A DNA stretch of 64,000 nucleotides from Spiroplasma sp. NBRC 100390 (lineage in GTDB: Bacteria; Bacillota_I; Bacilli_A; Mycoplasmatales; Mycoplasmataceae): assembly GCF_001886495.1 (NCBI RefSeq), contig NZ_CP018022.1, positions 1,135,622 to 1,199,621 on the forward strand. Reading direction: 5' to 3'. The translations under genes and the position numbers were made by a program. How positions within the stretch are numbered: position 1 is the first letter of the stretch; each line of letters opens with the position of its first letter. The notes beneath the pieces are model-generated. The model made no database searches. It was not told the DNA's origin and saw nothing but the letters and a program-made list of their open reading frames with translations. Of this stretch, positions 10,885 through 21,106 are shown piece after piece.

Positions 10885-12156
10885 TTATGCATCTCATTTC
10901 ATCTTACACAACTGTTTAAGAGAATACTCGCGTTTAATTCCTTTGCCAGTTTTAAAAGCTAAACTATTACGAATTAAATCATAACAATTAAAAATAAAAT
11001 CAAAACTACTAAAAATTAAGGGAAATAATAAGAAAAAACCCATTCCCCGTAAATAATCTTTTTGCAACCAAAATAATAGTCGCTCAACAATTAAACTCGG
11101 TTTTATTGTTGGATTATCATTTTTTAAATTTAAATATTGAACATAAGCATTTAAACTACTAAAAAAGTAACTAAACAAAGCAAGCGCAACAATTAAAATA
11201 ACAAATTTCAATAAGTTTATAATAATTTCATCGTAATTTTTATTAAGTAAGTTTATTCCACATAACAGATTTTGGCATAATAATTCAAGAACAAAAAGAA
11301 TAATTACAACAATACTTAAGACATAAATAATATTACTTTTACTTAAAAGATACTGTTCTCCATCATAGTAATAAAATAATCAGGCTTTGGAGTCTCATTG
11401 GAAAACACCCAATAAAAAAATATAGCAAATTAAAAGGATTTTTGTCACTTTAAAAACAATTAATACAATAGTAATGAGTTGTTCAAAATATAACCATCCT
11501 CAAATTTGCTGTAAATTAGAATTTTTTGTTAAAAGAAAATTAATTTTTGCCGCTGAATAATGTTTTAACCGTAAAATTTTTATTATTGAAATTTGTTCCT
11601 TATCATTAATCTCCTTAAAATCACATTTAAAGAAAGTTGTAATTTGTTGATAAAATTTACTATTTGTTTTATAAATAAAACATTTTTCAGCAAATTGTAA
11701 TAAACTAACCTGATTAAAATTGACAATTTGAATATTACCATCCATTAAATCATATTCATTAAAAATACTTTTAATTTCTTGTTTGTTAAAATATACAACA
11801 GTTTTTCATTGAAAAAAATATGTCATGACAAAGAAAAAAAGAAAAGTGAAAATACTAAATGCAGTTGTAATTACATAAAAAATTTGCCGTGAGAACAAAC
11901 TTCAATTTGGAAAATAATTAGTGGTAAAAGTAAAATTTGATGTTAAAAATAAACAAAATAATTGAATTACATTGCAAACTAAGCCAACACTAATTATAAC
12001 TAATAAAAAATAAAACAGTCTACCAACAATATACTTATCACTATCCCTTTTATTTTTAAAATGTTTAACTAAATATATTCCTTCTCAACTACTAGCAAAA
12101 AAGAAAAACAAAACATTTAATACAATAAAATATTTTAAAGAAATTAAATCTGTCAT
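10885..12156 (-). CDS. Polytopic membrane protein, last gene of the GH123-like operon
   Basis: I do not recognise this 423-residue protein. It is built of about eight to nine hydrophobic segments rich in Phe, Ile and Tyr. A more polar part around residues 125-220 (LMDGNIQIVNFNQVSLLQF onwards) lies between two membrane blocks and probably forms a cytoplasmic or external domain. The ATG at 12154-12156 lies 18 bp after the stop of the upstream lipoprotein gene, with AAAGGG as a weak ribosome binding site. It is the fourth gene of a closely packed operon with two lipoproteins and an exported protein, so a role in anchoring or transporting for that surface system is inferred. Many in-frame TGA codons encode Trp. 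Confidence 0.75.
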
Positions 12157-12174
12157 AAAGTTATTTTTCCCTTT

Positions 12175-13359
12175 CTATTTAAGTTTAAATGCTACATGTG
12201 TTCCAGCACTACCCGATTTATTATTGATTTTAATATAAGTTTTATTACTATCTTTAAATCACGCAAAGACATATGGCAAATTACCATGTTCACTAGCTTT
12301 TCATAAGTCTTTTAACTGTGTTGTTAACGGTCAAGGATCGTTAGCATTTGCTTGTGCTCCTTTTTTTAAAATAACCTCAACATCTTCTGCCCACATAAAG
12401 TGCGAATTATGAACATGGGCTGATCATTCAACTAAATACGTTGTAACATCAGCTACAACTTCTTGGACCGTTGTTGTTCCATCATATATTTTATTTGGAA
12501 CAGGTTTCCAATCAATATTCCGTCAATCATTAGCATTAAAATCATTACTTTCAATCGTGACATTTCAAACTGATAAAAATGCTGTTTTTTGTGCAAAGGT
12601 AAATCCTTTACTATCAAGCATCGTCTTATAATGACTATCTTTAACACTTGGGTCAAAAACCAATGTTGCAGTTGGGGCATCAAATCTTAGATAAGTGCTT
12701 TCGTCTCCTTTCGCATTAATCTCTAAATTAAAGAAACCTTTTGGAAGTGGTTTATGATCATTCCACATCTTTTTGCTTTTATAATATGTTACAATTTCTT
12801 CATAGCCTTGATCAGTTTGCAATATGCGATTGGTACTTTGAACAAAACCAGCCATTAACTTAGCTTTATCCATTGGAACCGGATTATTCGAATAAAACAA
12901 TGTTTCATTTTTTAAAATATTCAACTGACTTAAGTCAACATTAGTATTTACTGTAATTCATTTTTCATTAAGATAACTACCATAATTATTTGGAGTAATA
13001 TGAATTGAAAAATAAGTAATTGGCAATAGGTTCCGTACAGCACTAAAATCAATTAAATAATCTTGTTCAGGACTTGTCTGATAACCATAATAAATATCAA
13101 CATTAACTTTTAAAATATTTAAAGTTTGAAAATTATTTTGCATAATTTCAAGAACGGTACTTCGTAATGTTTGAAAACCACCAAGTTCACTACCTAACAT
13201 TTGATCAACTGTTCAATCATAATCTTGAAATACTGTTTCATCAATATTAGCCAAATCAAAATCAAGTTGTTCACTAGATTGACTTTGACAACTTACTATT
13301 GTACCAACACTTGTTAGTAAAATATTTCCTGCGAATAATGCCGTTAATATCTTCTTCAT
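12175..13359 (-). CDS. Lipoprotein, third gene of the GH123-like operon
   Basis: The 394-residue protein has a lipoprotein signal peptide (MKKILTALF..., lipobox IVSC, lipidated Cys24), so it should sit on the outer face of the membrane. It is a distant relative of the exported protein encoded by the first gene of this operon: both have a VNVDIYYG / LNVEIYYG motif about 75-100 residues in, preceded by a segment with RSTV / RSNV, and both end in similar tails (GTHVAFKLK and GVHLGFKV). No enzymatic motif is visible. The gap to the upstream gene is 12 bp and to the downstream membrane protein gene 18 bp. TGA codons encode Trp at several points. A carbohydrate-binding or accessory role is an inference from the neighbour only. 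Confidence 0.75.
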
Positions 13360-13371
13360 ATAATTCCCTTC

Positions 13372-15573
13372 TTATAATGAATTAACATACATAAATAATT
13401 CATATACCTGTTCTCCAATTGTTTTATGATAATTTAACCCTGGTTGTTCAAACACAACATCATCTAAAGTAAACTGATTTGGATATCACTTATAATGATT
13501 ATCTCTTGTTGTTGATGCTGGAAATCCAATCGCATTTAATGTTCGATTTAAATCATATTTTTTATCTGGATACAACTCCATTAATTTCATCATTTTATGA
13601 ACCATTTCCATTCCATCAATATAATTTTTATAACGAACACTATAGCGTGGTCCATTAATATTTCCAACATAAACTAAGTTATCATCTCCCGATTCAAACT
13701 GACCATTCATTTCTTTTTTTGCATAATAATCATCACGATATAAATCAAATGATCAACGAACATAACCATTTGCTCCTAATTTATAAGCCATTAATGGTCC
13801 TCAAACTTGCTCACTATTATCTGATTGAATATAAGCAGCGGGAAAATTATTTCATGAAGTATAAATCATTGTTGAATTGCCAAAAGATTTACGTCGAATA
13901 ATATTACTTCGTAATTTATAAATATTAATGTTATTAAATTTTTCAACAATTTCTCGATATTGTAAAATCATTTGATCATATTTATTTAAGAAAATATTTT
14001 GAATATCATCTTCATCAAAAGGATTATAACGAAACCGTCAACCAGCAAAAACACTAGATTTAATAACACCATACGGGTCATTATTAGCAACATTTTTCAT
14101 TGTCATCTCATTTGTTTTGTCAGCTAATTCATCAAATGATTCATATAAACTAATTTGTTTTCCATTTGGTGTCAGATACTCTGACTTATTTCGAATAGCA
14201 TTTCAATGGCTTGATAATGCTTTAATAAATTTACTATGAATTGCATTTAAATACGCTTCAAAATTTTTCCCCGGCATTCCATTACTGGAATTTACTAATT
14301 CTGCTTTAAACTCTCGTTGTGGTCCCTTTTTTGCGCCATTTTTAAGATAAAAGAAACTAAAGGAACCTGGTTCCATTGCTGAAAACATAAACTCAGTATA
14401 TCCCAATTGGGCTGCTACTTTTAAATATTCATCAAAAGCATTAAAATCAAATTCTCATTCCCAAGCAGGATCATTAAAGACGGCGTTTAAATCACTGCTT
14501 TTAATATAATCTTCATATTGTGCATCGGTTCAACCTGGTTTATTTAATTTTCCTGCTCATTGAATTAATTGATAATTTCAGCCAGGACCATATAAATAAA
14601 ATGTATTTGACTCTTTTAAAGCTTTTAAATGGGCTAATAAATATGGTCGCATTGTTGATGATAAATATCACGGTAAATTATTATCAATAGGGCCCTCCTT
14701 TTCTACTGTTGGGTCTGCCTTTGAATTTAAATTTTTTGACATTAAATTATTCCCATGATCAATATATTTCATTCCATTTGAAGGGAACGATGTAGCACTA
14801 AAACCAAATCGTTCACTTAATGGTTTCTTAGAATCATCTGTCTCTAAAAGATAATTCTTAATATCAACACTAAATTTACGGTTAATTTGTTTTTTCACTT
14901 GTTTATCAAAAGTAAAACTCAATTTTACAGTAAAATTTTGAAGTCCCGTTTTAGCTTGAGCACCAATAAAAATACTAATTCAAATTGGTTGAACATTATA
15001 TTGCATCTCTGTCAAAGTCTTTTCACCTAATGCATCTGGCATATATTGTATACCAGGATAGATATAACGATCAGAACTTGCTGCATTTGGAAAAGCTTTA
15101 ATATAAGTTAAAAAAACAGCATCACTAACAATATTTGGATCATTATTGTCATTTATAATAGATACTTTTAAATCCTGATACATATTAAGATTTTCTTTAT
15201 TTAATAAAATTAACTGGGTATTAAGATGTTGATTTTTTCATGATGTTAACATTGGATTATCATTACTACACTTTAAGACATCCTGACGATTTCCATAAAA
15301 AACTGGATTACCACTTTTATCTTCGTTATAAGCACTATATGTAAATTTTGAATCACCAAAAAAAGTATGGAAATAAGAATTATCATCTGGAAGGGGATTT
15401 TGATTATTACCACAACCATATTGAAAATTAAACTGGTTATCATATTGACCATGACTACCACCAGAACCATTTTCTCCTAATCGACTACAACTAACCACCA
15501 TCATTATAAATGGTGGAATTAAAACAAGAACTAATAAAATTTGAATAATTTTTTTAAATGATAACTGTTGCAT
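13372..15573 (-). CDS. Lipoprotein with GH123/DUF4091-like glycosidase architecture
   Basis: The 733-residue lipoprotein has a signal peptide with lipobox VVSC (Cys29). Residues 130-260 look like the beta-sandwich that precedes DUF4091/GH123 catalytic domains: PDAL at 179, then NVQPIWISIFIGAQAKTG, the usual 'ypDpL ... qplWv.v.vp..a..G' pattern. Residues 290-660 would be the TIM barrel. An adjacent Asp-Glu pair at 481-482 (LYESFDE) sits where GH123 enzymes carry their catalytic Asp-Glu. The C-terminal block GANGYVRWSFDLYRDD (600-615), then ESGDDNLVYVG and RYSVRYKNYIDGME, matches the DUF4091 end pattern 'GadGfLRWAyd.w ... GD.fLvYpG ... SiRfe.lreGi'. Known GH123 members remove N-acetylgalactosamine from glycans. 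The substrate here is unknown, and identity rests on motif memory, not a search. Confidence 0.72.
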
Positions 15574-15587
15574 CACATCACCCCTTA

Positions 15588-16736
15588 TTATACCTTAAAC
15601 CCTAAATGAACGCCCGGTAAAGTACTTAAATCAAGCGAAGTATCTTTAGCGTTAATTAATTCTAATCAAACTCAATGTCTTTTTTCTTGGTTTGGTGTAA
15701 TAAAGGTATATAAATCGCTTAAAATTGTTTCTTCATCCAGTAAATTGGGATCTGAATAACCATTTTTACGGAATTGCAATTCAAAAGCATCAATCGATAA
15801 AGCATAATTATAAATACCCTGAACAGCATTAACAACAAATTGTTTCATATCAGAATATAAACTGTTCAATTTAGTTTCTAACGTAACATCCTGATTTAAA
15901 ATTGCATAATCAAAATTATGGTCTTTAAAATCTTTACTTTGAATTTTAATAACCGGTGCTGTTTGCATTGTCAGCGGTTGGTTTGAAATTTTAAATAACG
16001 ATGTTTCCAACCGCTCAGGAATATATTTAAATAACGTCGGATTTATTGTCAAAGAATTATTTTGCTCAGGAACAAAAGCATCACTTAAATTCATAAAAAA
16101 ACTAACATCCTGATTAAGGGTTATTTGTCCTGGTTGCAATTCCATTCCCGCCGTAATATCTAAATTCATTTGCTGAAATTGCAAATTAAAATTATTAAGA
16201 ATTATTTTATGACTTAACAATTTATTTCAGCTATTAACAAGTTTAGCAATGCTATCAATTGGTCCACTTGAATTATCAAATTTAACAAATTTATTATTAA
16301 AATTTCAGGTTGGACGATAATCAAATTCTAAAAATTTATGACCAATAAAAGAACTTTTTTCTGTTGCAAAAATTCCAACAGTAAATCAAAAAATATAATT
16401 AGTATTAGTAAAATCATTAAAATCAATTGCTTTTGCATTATAAAAATTATTATCATCAACATGACCATAATAGATTTCAACATTTAAATTTTTCACAATT
16501 GCTGCTCCTAAGTTATTCTGTAAACCCATCATAACATTACTGCGAATTGATGGCATTAAACCATCATCATACCCGCGTAAACTACTTAATCCTCATTTGT
16601 TGTTTGTCATAATTGAATCTGGTTTTAATAGTAACTCCAAATTTTTTGTTTCTTTTCATCATAAATTAGTAGAAACTAAGCTAAAACCCGTAACTATAGG
16701 CAAAATAACTGCTCATAAGCAAAATACTTTTTTCAA
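15588..16736 (-). CDS. Exported protein, first gene of the GH123-like operon
   Basis: The 382-residue protein starts with a hydrophobic signal (about residues 4-24) but no lipobox Cys follows, so it is either secreted or held by an uncleaved N-terminal helix. It shares the LNVEIYYG motif and a GVHLGFKV tail with the lipoprotein encoded two genes downstream, and the two look like diverged paralogues. The TTG at 16734-16736 is chosen as start because a GGAG lies about 11 bp upstream and the signal peptide begins MKKVF there; no ATG precedes the signal. A promoter with a poly-T spacer lies about 55 bp upstream. The next gene starts 14 bp after the stop. No function can be assigned on its own. 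Confidence 0.72.
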
Positions 16737-16790
16737 ATCTACTATCTCCGCTTTTTCCTTTTGTGCTTGTAATTTCTAAGTCTAACCTAG

Positions 16791-16819
16791 ATTATAGTAA
16801 AAAAAAAAAAAAAAATCAA
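16791..16819 (-). promoter_or_regulatory. Promoter with poly-T spacer for the GH123-like operon
   Basis: On the minus strand TTGATT (16814-16819) and TATAAT (16791-16796) are 17 bp apart, and the spacer is T15 followed by AC. The whole homopolymer is 17 bp (16799-16815) and runs into the -35 box, so a change in tract length would alter the -35/-10 spacing. Confidence 0.65.
16799..16815. repeat. Poly-A/T homopolymer, 17 bp
   Basis: A run of 17 A on the plus strand lies inside the promoter of the GH123-like operon. Runs this long are prone to slippage in replication. Confidence 0.9.
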
Positions 16820-16872
16820 CCATCCTTAAGAAACAATTCTAAAATAGCAATTATTAGCTGTCTTAAAAATAA

Positions 16873-16902
16873 AAAAAGTTTAACTTTAAAATTAAACTTT
16901 TT
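16873..16902 (-). terminator. Terminator of lipoprotein gene 1
   Basis: An 11-bp stem (AAAAAGTTTAA / TTAAACTTTTT) with an 8-base loop and a T-rich tail on the minus strand. Its right arm contains the stop codon of the lipoprotein gene. Confidence 0.7.
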
Positions 16903-18529
16903 TAAACATTCCTAAATTAACACCATCATTATTTGTTTCAGTTTCAACATTTTGCTGTCTAGAAGCAAAAGAATAAAATAATCCAGTATCTAAATCTTCA
17001 CCAAAAGTGAATAAAATTGCTCAACGTTCTTGAGTTTGTTCATCTCAAAATAGAGCACTGGGATCACGGTAACGAGATTCACCTTTAACCCTTGGGAACA
17101 ATGGATGTGATATCAAATTAAACGATTCAATATCCTCTAAATCTTTTGCATTATCAGCGTTTTTAAAGTCATCAACTAAAAGTTTAGTAACATCTTTTAA
17201 CCCATTTTTTTGATTCTTTGTTAACATTTTGCTATATATTTCTTTTGGTACTCCAAAATTAACTTGATTTTTATTAATTGCAGCACCATTGGCATAGTTT
17301 AAAAAGGCAATAATTATTTTCCCTCAATTTGTTAATTTTTTATCAATTGCCGAACGTGACAAATTTAAAGTAATTGTTGCATCTTCATTGTCCTTATTTT
17401 TTATTGTTCCAGCTAGACCTAACCCATAAATGTTAAAATAATTTAGTTTAATTTTAAATGTTCCTAAAACTAAATCAATATTATCATCAACATTAAAAAC
17501 GGATGCAACTCTAGTTTTATAAAAATTAGCAAAATCAGTGCCCGTTATACCACCAATATCGTTTCAATTAGATTCTTTATCTTTAATTCAATTTGATAAT
17601 GTTAACTCTTTTGGATCTTTGGATGTTGATAAACCATCATATCCCTTATTTTCATAGTTTAAATCACCTTTTTGGTCTTGCTCAAGTAAGTCAACAGCAT
17701 TATAACTCATTGTAATATCTTTAAATTCTTTTTTACTTGCAATATAAGTTTTAACAGCATTTTTTAATGTATCATTCAACGCAACACTATTTTTAGAAAA
17801 ATCTCAAATCATCTTATCATATAGTGGTTTAAAAATTTCGTTTTCACTAAAACTAGTACTTTCTAATTCATTAAAATAGTCTTTAATATTTTGAATTAAG
17901 AAATTAACTGCTTTATCGGAAAAAACTTGTAATGCAGACACATTTTCTGCAACATTGTAAATACTTGATATTTCAAAACTAGCATACATTTGTTTAAATT
18001 TTAACTGAATTGTTGCTTTATAATCAACACGAACTGCTGAAAATAATTCTGGCTTAACACTAGCCGGAAATTTATCTCGTAAATTTTCAACATCAATATA
18101 AGTTACTTTTATAACGTTTCTTTCATCATCTAATGTTAATGGCATTTCATTAACAAAGTAATTTGAATATTCATTTTGTAAATCACGATTAACACTATCA
18201 AAAATTCTTGTAAAATCGCTAATGAAATAAGTAGCTAACTTATTATCTTCCGAATTGCTTAGTTTTAATTGATAAGGTTCTGTATCTCCTTTGTTTACTT
18301 TGGAATAGATTTTTGATAAATTATTTTTTAAACTATCAACATACGTATTACTTTTTATTTTTTGATTAATTTTTTCACTTGCCTTAGTTTGAATCTCATT
18401 AAAAACTTCAAGATCTTTTGCACTAATATCAGTGCTATTAGTGATTTTTTTGTTATGACATGAAATAACATTTGGTGTAACAGTTCCAACTAATGTTATT
18501 GCCCCCAAAATACTTAATAGTTTTTTCAT
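16892..18529 (-). CDS. Lipoprotein, paralogue 1 of a surface family
   Basis: The 545-residue lipoprotein has a signal peptide ending in VISC (Cys24). It is a close paralogue of the next gene upstream: the first 28 residues are identical, and shared blocks include NEYSNYF, PLTLDD, FSAVRVDYKA, SIYNV/TIYNV, FSENEIFK and a C-terminal FGE segment followed by TGLFYS / TGLYYS. A third, more distant member lies at 38.1-39.7 kb. The family is not one I can name. The ATG at 18527-18529 follows GAGGAG at good spacing. Two or more TGA Trp codons are present. The family looks like surface-exposed lipoproteins that duplicated in tandem; adhesion or antigenic variation would be speculation. Confidence 0.82.
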
Positions 18530-18833
18530 TTTGTTTCTCCTCTCAACATTGTAATCTCCAATTTTTTAAATTAAAGTTTACAAAAATTTTATTTAAAATT
18601 CTTATTAATTTTTTTAATAGTAAAAAATCAGTATTAAATTACCGATTCTTTATAAAACGTTCTTTTTATTATTTTAATTTTATTTCAGATATGGTTTATA
18701 ATTTTATAGCAGTATTTTTAATAGCTCTCAACATATATATTTTTATTTTTTATTAGTTTTTGTTTTAATTTACTTATAATTTAAAATAACTTCGAGTTAA
18801 TAATTGCAATAACAATATTACACCTCATATTTT
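18530..18833. other. 304-bp intergenic region between two lipoprotein paralogues
   Basis: No gene is credible here; a plus-strand reading frame at 18493-18756 is low-complexity and starts inside the lipoprotein gene. On the minus strand a weak hairpin TAACT/AGTTA with a T tail (18787-18801) may end the upstream paralogue. Near 18544-18555 an ATG with TTGGAG before it opens an 11-codon frame that overlaps the lipoprotein start; it may be a leader peptide but support is thin. Confidence 0.4.
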
Positions 18834-20480
18834 TTATCCCAAGATATAATTTTTATTTGCTTTTGGTTCAACACCAAAAATAAGCCCATTCGCCGGGTTA
18901 CCATCATAGGTACCATCGCTTGATGCAATTGAATAATATAAGCCTGTATTAAATTCTTCACCAAAAGTGAATAACACGGCTCACGGTTGTTTTCCTAAAC
19001 TGTCTCAGAATAAACGACGATTAATTATAATGCCTGGATATTTTTTGGGTGTTTGGGGATGAACCATAAAATTAAATAAATCAAGATCTTCTAAATCTTT
19101 TGCATCATCAGACCCTTTAAAGTCATCAACTAAAAGTTTAATAACATCTTTTAATCCATTTTTTTGGTTTTTTCGCGATATTTCTTTAAAAAGTTGGTCG
19201 GTAACACCAAAAATGTTTTTTACACCATCAATGGTTTTACCCCCATAATATTTGATAAATGTGATAATTATTTTCCCTCAATTTGATAATTTCTTGTCAA
19301 TTGCTGGTTGAGAAAGATTTATAGTAGCGACTAAATCTTCTCCATCGGTAGTTTGAACATTACCTGATAGGCCCATTCCATAAATATTAATGTAATTTCA
19401 ATTTATGATAAATGAACCTAAACTTAAATCGGTTGAATTGTCTTGACTAAAGATAGTTCCAACATTGTCGCGATAAAATTTGACAAAATCACTAGTGCTA
19501 ATCGCAAGATCTTCTCATCCATTTGTTTGTGCTCCAATTCAATTAGATAATGTTAACGCTTTTTGTTTATAGTTATCTGTTATACCATCATAGCCTTTAT
19601 TTTTACTATTTAAATCTCCTTCCGCTGATTTTGTCATTAAATCAACGTCATTATAAGTTATTTCAATGTCTTTAAATTCTTTTTTACTAGCAAGATATTC
19701 TTTAAATGAATGTTTTAAAACATCATCTAACTCCTTACTACTTTGTGAAAAGTCTCATATTCCTTTATCGTACAATGATTTAAAAATTTCATTCTCACTA
19801 AAATCAACCGTTTCTAATTTTGCAAAATACTCTTTAACATTTTCTAATAAGAAAGTTGTTGTATTATTAGAGATCGCTTTTAAAGCAGTAGGGTTTTCCG
19901 TTACATTATAAATTGTTGATAAATCAAAACGGATAAATAAACCTTTATATTCTAAAGAAATCGATGCTTTATAATCAACTCTAACTGCTGAAAAGGATTC
20001 CGGATTAATACCCACCGGAAATTTCTTTTTCAAAGCATCTACATCTATAAAAGTGACATTAATATCATTACGATCATCATCTAATGTTAATGGCAATTTA
20101 TCAGCAAAATAATTTGAATATTCATTTTGTAAATCATTATTAACATTATCAAAAACATTTTTAAAATTATTAATAAAGTAAGTACCTAATTTGTTATCCT
20201 CACCACTGCCTAATTTTAAATGATACATTTGACTAGTGCTATTAACTTTTTTGAAAATATTTTCTAAATTATTTCGTGCACTATCAACATACATATTTGA
20301 TTTAATTTTTTCAGCAATTTTTTTTGTTGCTTTTGCTTCAATTTCATTTAATACTTCAAGATCTTTAGCAGTCCCAGCATCATCATTATTGACAACTTTT
20401 TTGTTATGACATGAAATAACATTTGGTGTAACAGTTCCAACTAATGTTATTGCCCCCAAAATACTTAATAGTTTTTTCAT
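18834..20480 (-). CDS. Lipoprotein, paralogue 2 of a surface family
   Basis: The 548-residue lipoprotein (lipobox VISC, Cys24) is a tandem paralogue of the gene just downstream. The two signal peptides and the first four residues after the Cys are identical, and even the ribosome binding site region (TTTCTCC on the plus strand) is kept, which suggests fairly recent duplication. Over the rest of the protein identity drops, with conserved islands NEYSNYF, PLTLDD, SAVRVDYKA and SENEIFK. Predicted extracellular residues are mostly polar and helical, with no repeat or enzymatic motif seen. Several TGA codons encode Trp. A small membrane protein gene lies about 90 bp upstream. Confidence 0.82.
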
Positions 20481-20572
20481 TTTGTTTCTCCTTTTTTAAA
20501 ATATTTTTACCTAGTTTAAAAAATTATTGGCGGTGCAATATCAATTATTGTCTCTTAAATTTTAAATTTTTA

Positions 20573-20956
20573 TTATTTAATTCTTGGTGGAGCATGTCCT
20601 TTTTTAAATTGACTAATATACTTAGAATTGCGAAAATTAGTAAATAATAACTCAATTCGAAATTTAAAAATTCTTGATAAAAAAATATTTAAAATAATTG
20701 CTAATGTTATTTGATTTCTAATCGCCAAACATTGGAAGAAAAAAACTTGAAATTGTTCAGTACTTTTTTTAATATATGTAAAAAGCTCAATCTTAGTTTT
20801 AAGACAACACATAAAAAGAAACATTATAACTGATGAATAGTAAAGATGATTATCAATTGCTAAATCATCATCAAAAACGGTTGAATTGTAAACAACATAA
20901 ATAACAACCAAAATAAAATATAAAATTAAATACCCTTTAAATAATTTACTTTTCAT
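20573..20956 (-). CDS. Small membrane protein of unknown function
   Basis: The 127-residue protein has about three hydrophobic segments: YLILYFILVVIYVVYN near the N-terminus, YSSVIMFLFMCC, and a longer ITLAIILNIFLSRIF in the second half, then a basic tail. I do not recognise it. The ATG at 20954-20956 follows AAGGGAAG. It lies upstream of the paired lipoprotein genes in the same direction, with a gap of about 90 bp, and could be cotranscribed. No TGA codon is needed to read it. Confidence 0.55.
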   Translation of the reverse strand: MKSKLFKGYLILYFILVVIYVVYNSTVFDDDLAIDNHLYYSSVIMFLFMCCLKTKIELFTYIKKSTEQFQVFFFQCLAIRNQITLAIILNIFLSRIFKFRIELLFTNFRNSKYISQFKKGHAPPRIK

Positions 20957-21083
20957 TAGTTTTTCTTCCCTTTTTACTATTTATTATATTTATAACAACT
21001 ATTTTTAAAAAAACAAGGGCAAAGGGCTTTTTCTGTAATAAGTGGGAAAATATCAGAAAAAACTTAAAAAATAACAAAATAAA

Positions 21084-21106
21084 AAATCTAAGAAAATCTT
21101 AGATTT
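21084..21106 (-). terminator. Terminator of the first FtsX-type permease gene
   Basis: A perfect 9-bp stem AAATCTAAG / CTTAGATTT with a 5-base loop is followed on the minus strand by a T-rich tail. It overlaps the stop codon at 21105-21107. Confidence 0.8.

Noticed and set aside
12453..12683. Second minus-strand frame within the operon lipoprotein
   Set aside because: It is out of frame with the gene, which reads through with UGA as Trp, and has no start signal.
16799..16815. Poly-A run as a plain terminator tail
   Set aside because: No hairpin precedes it in the right orientation, and it fits between good -35 and -10 boxes, so a promoter spacer is the better reading.
18493..18756. Plus-strand frame of 87 codons in the gap between the lipoprotein paralogues
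   Set aside because: It starts inside the antisense of a signal peptide, repeats at the paralogue (20444 onwards), and becomes low-complexity Phe/Ile/Asn.
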